NCBI GenBank assembly: GCA_000433915.1
Contig: HF993646.1
Coordinates: forward strand, 165,427 to 229,426
Source of the DNA: Clostridium sp. CAG:793
GTDB taxonomy: Bacteria; Bacillota; Clostridia; TANB77; CAG-508
DNA: 64,000 bases
Reading direction: 5' to 3'
Shown: positions 7,734-17,513 of the stretch, piece after piece
How positions within the stretch are numbered: the stretch's first letter is position 1
Layout of the letters: every line of letters starts with the position of its first letter
Program-made: the position numbers and the translations under genes
The notes under the pieces: model-generated
Seen by the model: only the letters and a program-made list of their open reading frames with translations
Databases searched by the model: none
Told to the model about the DNA's origin: nothing

Positions 7734-8605
7734 TTGAAATGTAGATGCATACTGATGTTTTGGGTTTTCCGAGCATTGACAAGAGTATCTCCTATTGCAA
7801 TAGTTCTTCTACTTTGTGGATTTTTACATTCTCCATAATACCATGTTCCAACAGAATGTCCGTTTGTTATGCATTTTCTTTTTGGAAGTCCAAATTGATT
7901 TCTTTTTATAACATTTTTGTTAATAGTTAATGTTTTATTCTCAAAATCTACACAATCCCAAGTTAATCCATATACTTCAGATACTCTCATACCTGTATAA
8001 TATGCTGTAAGAAATGAATAATATATTAAATGATTTTTCTTAAATCTATTTAATATCCTTTCTAATTCTTCCTTTGTATATATATGTGCAGGATCACTAT
8101 TTATTTTATCTATTCTAGGTAAATGCACATGTTCGGCAGGATTTGAATTGATATAGTTCAAAGTATAACATGCATATTTGAGTGAACCTTTAATTACTTT
8201 TAATATACTATGCATAAATTTTTTTGAAAAAGCATATTCAACATATATGTTGTTAATAAACTCCTGTAATAATCTTGTATCTAATTGGCTTAATGTATAG
8301 AATCCAATTTTTGGTTTAACATGATTTTTTATAATATTAAGATAAGATATCGTAGTCGAATATTTTAGATTGAAATTAGCATAAGTATCTATCCAATAGT
8401 CTAAAAAATCTGCATACGACATATTTTCTTTTAGTTGAACTTTCTTACCTCCATAATAAAAATCATTATAGGCTTTTGCGCCTTCTTTAAAAGCCTCTGC
8501 TTTTGTTGGATACCCTGACTTTGTTATCCATTTTCTTGTTCCCTCAACTGTTGCAATTTCAAATCGGTATTCATATACCTTTCCACGTTTTCTTACGCTT
8601 ACCAT
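7730..8605 (-). pseudogene. Tyrosine recombinase (phage/ICE integrase), 3'-truncated
   Basis: N-terminal arm-binding AP2-like domain (residues 1-55, starting MVSVRKRGKVYEYRFEI), SAM-like core-binding domain (about 60-165) and the start of the catalytic domain. The first catalytic Arg is present in YYTGMRVSEVYGLTW, and the ECKNPQSRRTI segment corresponds to the beta-hairpin with the catalytic Lys region. The frame then ends after a short unrelated tail; the H-x-x-R box, the last His/Trp and the nucleophilic Tyr (about 100 residues) are missing. It cannot be an active recombinase. The start is the ATG at 8605, preceded by GGAGAG at 7 nt; the longer frame to 8671 would contain the SD. It marks the edge of a decayed mobile element next to secA. 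Confidence 0.85.
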
Positions 8606-8643
8606 AGTTATCTCTCCTTCATTATAAAACTTAATGAAACGGA

Positions 8644-8674
8644 AAAATGCCAGCATTTCGAATGCTGACATTTT
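8644..8674 (-). terminator. Terminator-like hairpin between secA and the integrase
   Basis: AAAATG-C-CAGCATT pairs with AATGCTG-A-CATTTT with a single mismatch and a 3-nt loop. On the minus strand it is followed by TTTTTCC. It probably ends the secA transcript before the integrase start. Confidence 0.55.
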
Positions 8675-8684
8675 ATATAACTAT

Positions 8685-8798
8685 GTCCACAATAATTGTC
8701 CACGTAGATTTTTTATTGATTTTTATGGGGTTTCCTCGATTCTGTCCACATTATTTATGCTATGTGGACAAATCGTGGACAAATTGTCATCTGTGGAC
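8685..8798. repeat. Six GTGGAC boxes (three in each orientation) next to the integrase
   Basis: GTCCAC occurs at 8685, 8698 and 8744, and GTGGAC at 8764, 8775 and 8793, all within 114 bp of otherwise AT-rich DNA. The three plus-orientation copies share the longer form GTGGACAAAT. Clustered short repeats beside an integrase gene are typical of arm-type binding sites or an attachment region; the exact role here is inferred. Confidence 0.6.
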
Positions 8799-8854
8799 AA
8801 ATTTATCATTTTTTCTATTTTTAACAATTCCTTATTTTATAAGGGTTTGCGAGG

Positions 8855-11596
8855 TTATTTACCACAACAGTTTTTGTACTTTTTACCACTTCCACATGGA
8901 CATGGATCGTTTCTTCCAACCTTTGGTTCTTCGTTAACTATTGTTTTGTTAACTCCGCCTTCTTTTGGAGATAATTTTCCGTCTACAAGTTCTATTGCTG
9001 CTTTTTCTTGCAATTTAGCATCAGTTATTTTAGCTGTCTCTTTTCTTGATTGTCCTTCATCTCTCTTTGTTGCGTGCATTAGAAGTTTTGCAACATCAAA
9101 TTTGATATCAACTATCATTTCATCAAACATGTTTGAACCTTCTTCTCTGTATACAACAATTGGATCTTTTTGACCATATGCACGAAGTCCAACTCCACGT
9201 TTTAATTCGTCCATGTTGTCTATGTGTTCCATCCATTTTTGATCAACTACTTTAAGCATTACAACTCTTTCAAGTTCTCTTAATGTATCGCCAAATTGTT
9301 CGCATTTGTCTTCATAAATTGCTGTTGCTTTCTCTTGGATTTCTTTTAATATATCATTTGCTGTTGATTTTGCATTATCAAGACTGTCCAATTTTTCGAT
9401 TCCATAGATATTCTCTACTTCTTGCATTAGTCCTTCTTCGTCTTTTGTATGTTCATTTACGTATGTTGGAACAATAATTTCAGCAACTGATTTTATCATT
9501 GACATTATGTCATCCTTTAGATTTTCGCCTTTTAATACTTCTCTTCTTTGAGCATATATAGTCTCTCTTTGTCTGTTCATAACATCATCATATTGAAGTA
9601 CGTTCTTTCTTATGCTAAAGTTTCTTCCCTCAACTTTCTTTTGAGCTGATTCAACTGCTCTTGATAAAATCTTTACTGATATAGGTGTATCTTCATCTAC
9701 TCCTAGTGTGTTGTAAGCTCTTGTTATTGCTCCACCACCAAAAATCTTCATCAAATCGTCTTCTAATGATATATAGAATCTTGATTCTCCTGGGTCTCCT
9801 TGACGTCCAGCACGTCCTCTTAACTGGTTGTCGATACGTCTTGATTCGTGTCTTTCTGTACCAATTATTTTTAATCCACCAGCATCAATTACCTTTTTCT
9901 TTTCGTCTTCAATTCCCTTGTCGTATTTCTTTACAAGATCTCTGAATTCTTTTCTTCTTGCAATTATTTTTTCATCGTCTGTCTCATTATATGCTGTTGC
10001 TTCTTCGATTTCTTCATAAGTGTATTTATTGCGCATTTCTTGTTTTGCAAGATATTCGCTATTTCCACCTAGCATGATATCAGTACCACGTCCTGCCATG
10101 TTAGTTGCAATTGTTACAGCTTTATATTTTCCAGCTTGTGCTATGATCTCAGCTTCTTTTTCATGGAATTTAGCATTTAATACTTGGTGTGGAATTTTTT
10201 CTTTATCAAGCATTTGGCTTAATTTTTCTGATTTGTCTATTGAAACTGTACCAACTAATACTGGTTGACCTTTGCTATAACTTTCTTTTATGTCTTTTAT
10301 TACAGCTCTGAATTTTCCATTTTCAGTTTTGTATATAACATCTGGATGATCTTTTCTGATCATTGGTTTGTTTGTTGGAATTTCTATTACATCTAATTTG
10401 TAGATTTCTTCAAATTCCTCTTCTTCAGTCATTGCTGTACCAGTCATACCAGAAAGTTTTTCATACATTCTAAAGTAGTTCTGGAATGTGATGTTAGCTA
10501 ATGTCTTTGATTCATCAGCAACTTTAACATGCTCTTTAGCTTCGATTGCTTGATGTAATCCGTTGTTGTATCTTCTTCCATACATTATACGTCCAGTAAA
10601 TTCATCTACTATTAATACTTCACCGTTTTTTACAATGTAGTCAACATCTTTTTTCATTATTCCATGAGCACGTAAAGCTTGGTTTACAGCATGAACTAAT
10701 TCAGAGTTTTCAATATCGTTGAAATTCTCAAGTCCAAATTCTTCTTCTGCTTTTTCAATACCTTTTTGAGTAAGTGTTGCAGCCTTTGCTTTTAAGTCTA
10801 CAATGTAATCATATTTTTCGTTATCTTCTTCTTGAGCTTCGTCTTTTACATCTTCTTCAATTATTGTTTTTGACTCTAGTTTGCTAACAAATCTATCAGC
10901 TTTCTTATAAATATCTGATGCTTGATTAGCTCTACCAGATATAATAAGTGGCGTTCTAGCTTCATCTATTAAAATACTATCAATTTCATCTACTATAGCA
11001 TAATGTAAATCTCTTTGAACAAGTTGGTTTTCATAAACTACCATGTTATCTCTTAAGTAGTCAAATCCAAATTCATTGTTTGTTCCATATGTTATATCAC
11101 AAGCATAAGCTTCTTTCTTTTCATTAGGTTTCATTCCACTGATTACTAATCCAACAGATAGTCCTAAGAAATTATATAATTTTCCCATCCATTCACTATC
11201 TCTTTTTGCTAAGTAATCATTTACTGTAATTACATGAACTCCTTTTTCAGTTAAAGCATTTAGATATGCTGGTAGAGTTGCAACTAAAGTTTTACCTTCA
11301 CCAGTTTTCATTTCTGCTATTCTTCCTTGGTGTAATATAATACCACCAATTAATTGAACATCAAAATGTCTCATTCCTAATACTCTTTTTGAAGCTTCTC
11401 TTACAACTGCGAATGCTTCTGGAAGTATGTCATCTAATGATTTGCCTTTTTCAAGTTGTTCTTTGAAATAAGGTGTTTTAGCTTTTAATTCTTCATCTGT
11501 TAATTTCTCAATTTCAGGTTCTAAAGAGTTGATTTTCTCTACAATTGGTCTAACTCTTTTAACTTCTTTTTCGCTATAAGATTTAAATAGTTTCAT
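8855..11596 (-). CDS. secA: SecA preprotein translocase ATPase
   Basis: ATP-driven motor that pushes unfolded preproteins through SecYEG. 913 residues, full length. Nucleotide-binding domain 1 has Walker A in [15 protein letters not shown] (about 78-92) and Walker [16 protein letters not shown] near 205. NBD2 carries [14 protein letters not shown] near 620. The helical scaffold and wing domains follow, and the C-terminus ends in the zinc-binding SEC-C motif [13 protein letters not shown], which binds SecB or ribosomes in other species. An acidic insertion ([17 protein letters not shown]) lies near residue 245 within the preprotein cross-linking domain. The ATG at 11596 has a GAGG ribosome binding site. 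No prfB follows, unlike many Firmicutes; the element remnant lies there instead. Confidence 0.98.
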   Translation of the reverse strand: MKLFKSYSEKEVKRVRPIVEKINSLEPEIEKLTDEELKAKTPYFKEQLEKGKSLDDILPEAFAVVREASKRVLGMRHFDVQLIGGIILHQGRIAEMKTGEGKTLVATLPAYLNALTEKGVHVITVNDYLAKRDSEWMGKLYNFLGLSVGLVISGMKPNEKKEAYACDITYGTNNEFGFDYLRDNMVVYENQLVQRDLHYAIVDEIDSILIDEARTPLIISGRANQASDIYKKADRFVSKLESKTIIEEDVKDEAQEEDNEKYDYIVDLKAKAATLTQKGIEKAEEEFGLENFNDIENSELVHAVNQALRAHGIMKKDVDYIVKNGEVLIVDEFTGRIMYGRRYNNGLHQAIEAKEHVKVADESKTLANITFQNYFRMYEKLSGMTGTAMTEEEEFEEIYKLDVIEIPTNKPMIRKDHPDVIYKTENGKFRAVIKDIKESYSKGQPVLVGTVSIDKSEKLSQMLDKEKIPHQVLNAKFHEKEAEIIAQAGKYKAVTIATNMAGRGTDIMLGGNSEYLAKQEMRNKYTYEEIEEATAYNETDDEKIIARRKEFRDLVKKYDKGIEDEKKKVIDAGGLKIIGTERHESRRIDNQLRGRAGRQGDPGESRFYISLEDDLMKIFGGGAITRAYNTLGVDEDTPISVKILSRAVESAQKKVEGRNFSIRKNVLQYDDVMNRQRETIYAQRREVLKGENLKDDIMSMIKSVAEIIVPTYVNEHTKDEEGLMQEVENIYGIEKLDSLDNAKSTANDILKEIQEKATAIYEDKCEQFGDTLRELERVVMLKVVDQKWMEHIDNMDELKRGVGLRAYGQKDPIVVYREEGSNMFDEMIVDIKFDVAKLLMHATKRDEGQSRKETAKITDAKLQEKAAIELVDGKLSPKEGGVNKTIVNEEPKVGRNDPCPCGSGKKYKNCCGK

Positions 11597-11754
11597 TTAA
11601 TTTCCTCTTTTCTGTGTATTAAATATTTGTTTCCATCATTTGGATTATAATATTTCTCTTTTTTTAGTTTGCAAAATTACATATGTAATATATCACTTTA
11701 TTTCGTATTTGGCAAGATTTTGGCGGAAAATTTTCATTATTCATTTAAATATAA

Positions 11755-11784
11755 AAAATGAAGGAAATAATCTCCCTTCATTTT
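11755..11784 (-). terminator. Terminator of the 11787-15689 operon
   Basis: AAAATGAAGG and CCTTCATTTT form a perfect 10-bp stem with a 10-nt loop followed on the minus strand by a T run. It sits 2 bp past the stop of the 248-aa gene and 159 bp before secA. Confidence 0.85.
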
Positions 11785-11786
11785 AC

Positions 11787-12533
11787 CTATTTTAAAATAT
11801 TTTTTAATGCCACTTCTGATTCAATATTTGAAAAAGGATTGCAATTAAAATATACTTTTTTATTTTCTAATTTATCTGATATGTCAATTGTGTTTAATTG
11901 ATTTTTAGTTAATATTAAAGCAATATTTCCGCTATCGTATTTATTGGCTTCATTCACAAAATCGTCTATTGATTCGTTTTTATGAATATTTACTCCTATA
12001 AATTTTTGATTACAATAATCATATATTGTTTCTGTTAGAGAAGATAGTTCATCTGAATCTGTATATAAATCAATGTTTAATAATGATGCATATCTAACTT
12101 TTATTTTTAATTCATCTCTTAAGAAATAATATTTGCTTCTATCATCTATTACAACTATATCATCCGCTTCTGCATGAATAAAATCTCTTGGCGACATGTA
12201 TTCAGTTAACTTCGGACCTTCGTCCTGGAAATGCAAGTTAAATATTTTTACTATAGTTTCATTTAGGCATGGCATTGTATTTTGTATGTTTATATTTAAT
12301 TTCACATCCTGAGATATTGCTTGCATACATAATATTATTGTGATATATGGATTGCCATTTGTAACAGCTATAGCTTTCTTGCTTATAAAAGATGCGTGAA
12401 AACTTTTAAACTGTTCTAATATTTCTATAGCTTTGTTAAAATTAAATTTAAATTCACACTCATCTATTTTATTTGCCATATATAGATTTCTCTCATTATT
12501 TTTAAATGATTGTATTATATCATTAAGATTCAC
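11787..12533 (-). CDS. Hypothetical protein, possibly degenerate aldehyde-dehydrogenase-like fold
   Basis: 248 residues, cytoplasmic, GTG start at 12533 with AGGAGG 6 nt before it, 21 nt after the 1044-residue protein: clearly one operon. The segments AIAVTNGNPYITIILCMQAI and GNIALILTKNQ followed by KKVYFNCNPFSNIE resemble the nucleotide-binding and C-terminal strands of aldehyde-dehydrogenase/acyl-CoA-reductase proteins, but the protein is half their length and no catalytic Cys loop is evident. I would treat it as a conserved unknown working with its large partner. Confidence 0.55.
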   Translation of the reverse strand: MNLNDIIQSFKNNERNLYMANKIDECEFKFNFNKAIEILEQFKSFHASFISKKAIAVTNGNPYITIILCMQAISQDVKLNINIQNTMPCLNETIVKIFNLHFQDEGPKLTEYMSPRDFIHAEADDIVVIDDRSKYYFLRDELKIKVRYASLLNIDLYTDSDELSSLTETIYDYCNQKFIGVNIHKNESIDDFVNEANKYDSGNIALILTKNQLNTIDISDKLENKKVYFNCNPFSNIESEVALKNILK

Positions 12534-12554
12534 TTCTTTCCTCCTCTCTAAATA

Positions 12555-15500
12555 TTAGTCATCAATGTCAATATCATCGCTTTCTTGTTTTTTATCTTTT
12601 TTATCTTCAATATCAATTGTTGGTGTTTTTGTCTTTTTAGGTTTCTTAGTTATTAATTCAAGCTTTGTTTTTAATTTTTCTTTCCATCTATCTTCAGTAG
12701 TATGTAAGCATTTTGTAACGCCTGGTGTATGTTCTCTATATAGTTGTGTTATTCCAGGCCAATCTACACTTAATGTTCCATTTCTGTTTATACTTAGGCA
12801 ATAATTTTGTACTTTTTCGTAAATGTTATTTCCTTTTATATTGGTACTTTTAAATGCCTCATCTGTAATAATATATGTTGCATATTTTGTGTCTAAATTA
12901 TTTCCACTTGCTGATGAACGATATAACTCTTCAACTACAACTGCATTATAATTTTTAAAATATACTATATATGAGCCTGATGCTTTCATGTGTTCATGAT
13001 TTGGATCTATATATCTAAATGCTTTAAATTTACGGCCAAATGTAAATACTTCTTGCTCAGAACTTTTTTCTCTTTCCGCTTCTTTATGAGTACCATTTGT
13101 GCTATATCTTTTATAAGATGTTCTATTTCCTCTATTGCTTTCTCTTTCTTCTACTGCATATTCAAGATATTGTGATAAGAATTTTACTCTTTGTACTGAT
13201 ATAGGATCACTTTCTTTATATACACCTGCTAATAGGTTAATTTTCTGATCTTCATTTAGTCCATAATTATCTATTATTGATGCTAGTCTTAGATACTTCT
13301 TTCCTGTCATTGAATCATCTCTAAATAATTTTTCTTCATCTTCGGAACTTAACACTCCTGCTTTTATCATTTGAGCAATAAGAGCATTGTCTTTATCACT
13401 ATCTAATACATCTATATTAATAAGTCTTCTTGAATACATATCTAGCAAATCAGATACTCGTGCATTTTTTCCACCAATTTGTTTGTATTCTCTCATTTGA
13501 GTTTCTTCACTTGGCATTCCCACGAAAGCTGTATATGCATCAACATATCTAGCATAATCATCTCTATATTTTCCGTTAGTAACAAGTGCTATTTGCTTTA
13601 TCTTAGCTACAAGAGTTTTATCATCAAATACTGATGCTAATTCATTTCCTTCTGCAAATGCTTTTAATGCATCTAACGTACATCTTCCTTTCATGTATAA
13701 ATCTAGTATTTTCTTTTTATTAATAACTCCATTTTCTTCGAATCTTATAATGTCTCCTGCACTTAGTTCTACATCTGAGTTATCTATTACGTATTTTGCT
13801 TCTGAATCTTGTAGTTCTCCAGAAAGTAATAAATCTGCTGCAAGTTTACTATTTAACTCATATAATGTTTTTATTGTTATTAATCCATTTTTATGTATTG
13901 CTCCTAATATACGATCGTCAAATACTAAATTATCAAACTCATCTAATAATTCATCGGTTTTGCTTAAATTATTTACGAAACCATATCTATCAAATAATGT
14001 TTTTTGAGCAATATACATTTGTGTTGACATATTTAAGTGTTCTTTTTCTTCTTCTGAAAGACTAGGTTTATTTTCAAGTACGTAAGTCACATAAAATGAA
14101 TTTGCTAAATCTTTTGTTCTATATATTGATTGTATCTTTTCTATGCCAAATAGATCTTCTAATAGGTCTATTGATTTTGTATATCTATATATTACTCTTT
14201 GCATCGTATCTTGTGAAATTAAGTTTTTCTTTTTAAGTACTTCTATATCACTTCTTGCTATTTCACTAAATTCACTATTTTGAGTAATTTCATTTAAAGC
14301 TTTTAAAACATAATAGTCAGCCATTGATTCATTAAGTATTTGCCAGATTTCTTCTTGATTTAAAGTCTTTGAAAATAGTATCTTAGGATCTCTTAGTCTT
14401 TCATAAATATCAATAAAGCCTTCATCATTTGGTTTGTACTCTTCATCATCTATGCTATCTTCACTTCTTAATTGACTAGGTTCTAATCCATGTTTATTAA
14501 TTATTTTCTCTAGCACGATGTATTTATTGTTTAGCTTAAACCATAAAGCATATTCTCTATATCTATCTAGGTCTTCTCCTTTTGACTGAACGAATGTTTT
14601 AAATTCATCAAATGTAATTTTGCCAGCCTGATATACACTAAACATATATGCACATTTTGCATCTTCATCTATTTGTTCTGTTAGTTTTATTGCATTTTCT
14701 CTTTTTAATAACCTTATAAGCTCTGGATTGTATATTTGAATAGGATTTTTATTTATAAAGTTCTGTCCTAATTTGTCTAATGTATCTTCTACTCTTTTCT
14801 TAAAATCTTCCGAAATTGACTCTTTTTGTTCATCATCATAGCTTATTTTAAAATTTGTTTTTGATGCTGTCACACAATTAATTAATTTATGTAATAAGTC
14901 ATTTACTTCTATTAACCCGTCAATTCCAAGCTCCATGATGTTATTATCAGTTGCATACACTAAAGTATTATATATACGTACAGCACATATAGCATATAAG
15001 TATGTTTCATTTACTTTGTTAGATATTCCTGGTGTCGTTATTAATTTTAGTGCATTTCTCGCAATATTTATCTTGTCAATTTCAAATCCTTCGCCTGTAT
15101 TTGCTATTTTTTCTATCTGACCTCTATTATATCCTAAATCAGCTAGTCCATTATATGTTAAAGATGATATAGCTGTTTGAGCTAATTGTTCATCTTTAAA
15201 TATTTGGTCATAATCGCTTATACTTAATGCACTTACTAGTGTATTTAGGTTATCAAGTAATTTGTATTCTCTTTGAGGCATTTTTTTGCCATATACATAA
15301 ACCTTTGACGAAACTGCTTCAATGATATATTCATTTTTTCCATTATCAACGCTTCCTATATATATTGTTATATCATCATTTTCTTTTATGTATCTTTTGC
15401 ATTTTTCAGTTAGCATTTGAACTAATTTTCTTGAATATTCATTTGGAATACCTGCTTCTTGTTTCTTTATCTCATATAATCCATAAAGCAAGAATTTTCT

Positions 15501-15689
15501 TATATCTATATCTTGAAAATTATATCCAATAAATTCTGATGTAGATTTTCCTTTATAAAATAAATCCTCAGGATCTTTTCCATCCTTTAATAATAGACTT
15601 GCCATTATAGATGTAGGTGTATATGCAGCAATTAATTCTGGATACTCTTTAAATATTCTTAATATATCTTTTTTCTCTTCGAAATTCAT
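12555..15689 (-). CDS. Large all-helical hypothetical protein (1044 aa)
   Basis: No recognised enzyme motif, no signal peptide and no membrane segments. The chain is strongly helical and charged. Between residues about 470 and 810 similar units recur, each with a Gly-hydrophobic-Ile turn and a helix (KNGLITIKTLYELNSKLAADLL, ENGVINKKKILDLYMKGR, KAGVLSSEDEEKLFR), suggesting an alpha-solenoid of short helical hairpins. A low-complexity basic/acidic tail (KKPKKTKTPTID, then KKDKKQESDDIDIDD) ends the protein. RBS AAGGAG lies 5 nt before the ATG. The C-terminal region about 850-1000 is beta-richer (FTFGRKFKAFRYIDPNHEH) and may be a separate domain. Together with the 248-aa gene it forms a two-gene operon ended by a terminator. 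Function unknown; a scaffold or regulator is possible. Confidence 0.75.
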   Translation of the reverse strand: MNFEEKKDILRIFKEYPELIAAYTPTSIMASLLLKDGKDPEDLFYKGKSTSEFIGYNFQDIDIRKFLLYGLYEIKKQEAGIPNEYSRKLVQMLTEKCKRYIKENDDITIYIGSVDNGKNEYIIEAVSSKVYVYGKKMPQREYKLLDNLNTLVSALSISDYDQIFKDEQLAQTAISSLTYNGLADLGYNRGQIEKIANTGEGFEIDKINIARNALKLITTPGISNKVNETYLYAICAVRIYNTLVYATDNNIMELGIDGLIEVNDLLHKLINCVTASKTNFKISYDDEQKESISEDFKKRVEDTLDKLGQNFINKNPIQIYNPELIRLLKRENAIKLTEQIDEDAKCAYMFSVYQAGKITFDEFKTFVQSKGEDLDRYREYALWFKLNNKYIVLEKIINKHGLEPSQLRSEDSIDDEEYKPNDEGFIDIYERLRDPKILFSKTLNQEEIWQILNESMADYYVLKALNEITQNSEFSEIARSDIEVLKKKNLISQDTMQRVIYRYTKSIDLLEDLFGIEKIQSIYRTKDLANSFYVTYVLENKPSLSEEEKEHLNMSTQMYIAQKTLFDRYGFVNNLSKTDELLDEFDNLVFDDRILGAIHKNGLITIKTLYELNSKLAADLLLSGELQDSEAKYVIDNSDVELSAGDIIRFEENGVINKKKILDLYMKGRCTLDALKAFAEGNELASVFDDKTLVAKIKQIALVTNGKYRDDYARYVDAYTAFVGMPSEETQMREYKQIGGKNARVSDLLDMYSRRLINIDVLDSDKDNALIAQMIKAGVLSSEDEEKLFRDDSMTGKKYLRLASIIDNYGLNEDQKINLLAGVYKESDPISVQRVKFLSQYLEYAVEERESNRGNRTSYKRYSTNGTHKEAEREKSSEQEVFTFGRKFKAFRYIDPNHEHMKASGSYIVYFKNYNAVVVEELYRSSASGNNLDTKYATYIITDEAFKSTNIKGNNIYEKVQNYCLSINRNGTLSVDWPGITQLYREHTPGVTKCLHTTEDRWKEKLKTKLELITKKPKKTKTPTIDIEDKKDKKQESDDIDIDD

Positions 15690-15849
15690 ATAGTCTCCTT
15701 ATATTTTTATTTAACTGTGTACTCTTAATTATACTACATAATTATGTTAATTTCAAGTGCTTTGTTTTCTTTTTTCTACCATTTTGTGATATTGTACGAG
15801 CTGTATTAATACATTTTATTAATGTTATAGTGAAATGGAGATTGCTTGT

Positions 15850-16359
15850 ATGTTTATCTATAATTTTAAATTTGATAAAAGAAAATTTTCAAAGTTCATA
15901 ATCGTTGTACTGACTCTTATTGCAGTTTCTCTTATAATTGCATCAGCATGTACTATTTATCAGGCTTCTGTTTCTGTAAAAAATGATAGCCTAGCTTCTA
16001 TCAGTATATCAAATGATAATTTTACTGAATTTTTAAAAGACTGTCATGAAAACATTGATTCTTATGTTGGATATAATGTTGAATTATCTGGATATGTTTA
16101 TAGAATGAATGATTTTAATGATAGTCAATTTGTACTTGCTAGAACTATGATATTAGATTCATCTAATAATGCTGTTGTTGTCGGAATCCTTTCTGAATGT
16201 AATAATGCAGCAAACTTTAAAGATAATGATTGGGTTAGTATTCATGGAGTTATTACTAAAGGATTTTATCATGGTGATATCCCAGTTGTTAAAGTAACTG
16301 ATGTTCGTAAATGTGATAGGCCTGATGATGAATATGTATATCCACCAGGTATGGATTAA
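15850..16359 (+). CDS. YcgQ/DUF1980-like C-terminal domain, membrane-anchored
   Basis: 169 residues. One N-terminal membrane segment (FIIVVLTLIAVSLIIASACTI, about 15-35) and an extracytoplasmic OB-like domain. DNFTEFLKDCHENIDSYVGY, VELSGYVYRMND and FVLARTMI, then DWVSIHGVITKGF, match the C-terminal domain of the YcgQ/TIGR03943 (DUF1980) family, which normally accompanies the YcgR permease. Here the domain stands alone, without the multi-TM half and without a neighbouring permease; the two adjacent cysteines common at the end of the ARxxI strand are absent. Start at ATG 15850, 9 nt after GGAG. Its 3' end overlaps the convergent ytvI gene by 4 nt. Confidence 0.65.
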   Translation: MFIYNFKFDKRKFSKFIIVVLTLIAVSLIIASACTIYQASVSVKNDSLASISISNDNFTEFLKDCHENIDSYVGYNVELSGYVYRMNDFNDSQFVLARTMILDSSNNAVVVGILSECNNAANFKDNDWVSIHGVITKGFYHGDIPVVKVTDVRKCDRPDDEYVYPPGMD

Positions 16360-17453
16360 TCATCTCTATCAAATATGCTTCTTAGTACTCCTTTATCGAT
16401 CATTGGTGTGTATATTTCTTTTAGTACAATTAAAAATATTGGACCTAAAATCATACCAGTTACTCCAATTATTTTATATCCTGTGAACATAGATATTAGA
16501 GTAAATACTGGATGAATCCCAATGTGTTTGCTTACTAGCTTTGGTTCTAAGAAATTGCGTACTGCTCCCATTATAGCCCATAATATAATTATTGCTATTC
16601 CAAGTTTTATATTTCCATTTAGAGCTTCTATTATTGCCCATGGGGCCATTGCTGCTCCTGATCCTAATATCGGCAATGCATCTACAAATGATATTCCTAT
16701 GCTTACTAATAGTGGAAATCCTACATTTAATCCTAACATATTAAATATTGTAAATCCAATTAATGATATTATAAATGATATAAAAATTAGTGTTGCTTCT
16801 GCTTTTAAATAATGTCCAAGTTTTTGAATTATTGCATGTAAATGCTTTGATATTTTCTTTGTCCATATATCTGGAAGATGATGCTCTAGTTGATCTATCA
16901 TATAGATCTTGTCTGTACACATAAAGTATAATGCAATAAAGCCAAATACTATTGACATTACAAGATTAGGAATCTTTAATATCCAATCTTTTATTCCAAC
17001 TAGTATATTCGTTATCCCATTATTTATTGATTCGAACAATTGTTTTTGTGCATTTTGCATACTTGATAATATCTCTGATGGTAGCTTTTGCGTTAATGTT
17101 TGGTTCTGGGTAAATTGATTTATTAATTCTTGTATTTTTTGATAATATTCATTTGAATTTGACAATAAATTACTAGCTTCATTAAATAGTGTTATTGTTC
17201 CCCAAGCTATAATTGAAAAGATAATTATTATAGATATAGTTATGACTATAATTGAACTTGCTCGTCTTGTCCATTTGCATTTTTTCATAAAAAATTTTAT
17301 TATTGGTTCGAAAAAAAGAGCTAATACAAAGGCTATTAAAAATGGTAGATAAAAGACAGATAATTTTAAGATTATAAATAAGAGTAATAGCGTAAGTATA
17401 AGACTGAAAATTCGCTTCGCTACTTTGCTCCAATAATTCATATCTGTAACCAT
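16356..17453 (-). CDS. ytvI: Sporulation membrane protein YtvI (AI-2E transporter superfamily)
   Basis: 365 residues with about eight membrane segments: two pairs at the N-terminus (FSLILTLLLLFIILKLSVFYLPFLIAFVLALFFEPII, then SSIIVITISIIIIFSIIAWG), a central amphipathic part rich in Gln/Leu (NQFTQNQTLTQKLPSEIL) and a C-terminal bundle with the conserved PILGSGAAMAPWAI and EPKLVSKHIGIHPV motifs. This pattern and length fit YtvI, a sporulation-associated AI-2E/PerM-family protein. GGAG lies 6 nt before the ATG at 17453. It follows the MFS gene by 61 nt. If correct, it is the only direct sporulation marker in the window. Confidence 0.8.
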   Translation of the reverse strand: MVTDMNYWSKVAKRIFSLILTLLLLFIILKLSVFYLPFLIAFVLALFFEPIIKFFMKKCKWTRRASSIIVITISIIIIFSIIAWGTITLFNEASNLLSNSNEYYQKIQELINQFTQNQTLTQKLPSEILSSMQNAQKQLFESINNGITNILVGIKDWILKIPNLVMSIVFGFIALYFMCTDKIYMIDQLEHHLPDIWTKKISKHLHAIIQKLGHYLKAEATLIFISFIISLIGFTIFNMLGLNVGFPLLVSIGISFVDALPILGSGAAMAPWAIIEALNGNIKLGIAIIILWAIMGAVRNFLEPKLVSKHIGIHPVFTLISMFTGYKIIGVTGMILGPIFLIVLKEIYTPMIDKGVLRSIFDRDD

Positions 17454-17513
17454 TTTGTTCTCCTTCGCATTAGCTGTTATTATTATATGCTGGATTTTGG
17501 TTTTTATACGTTT

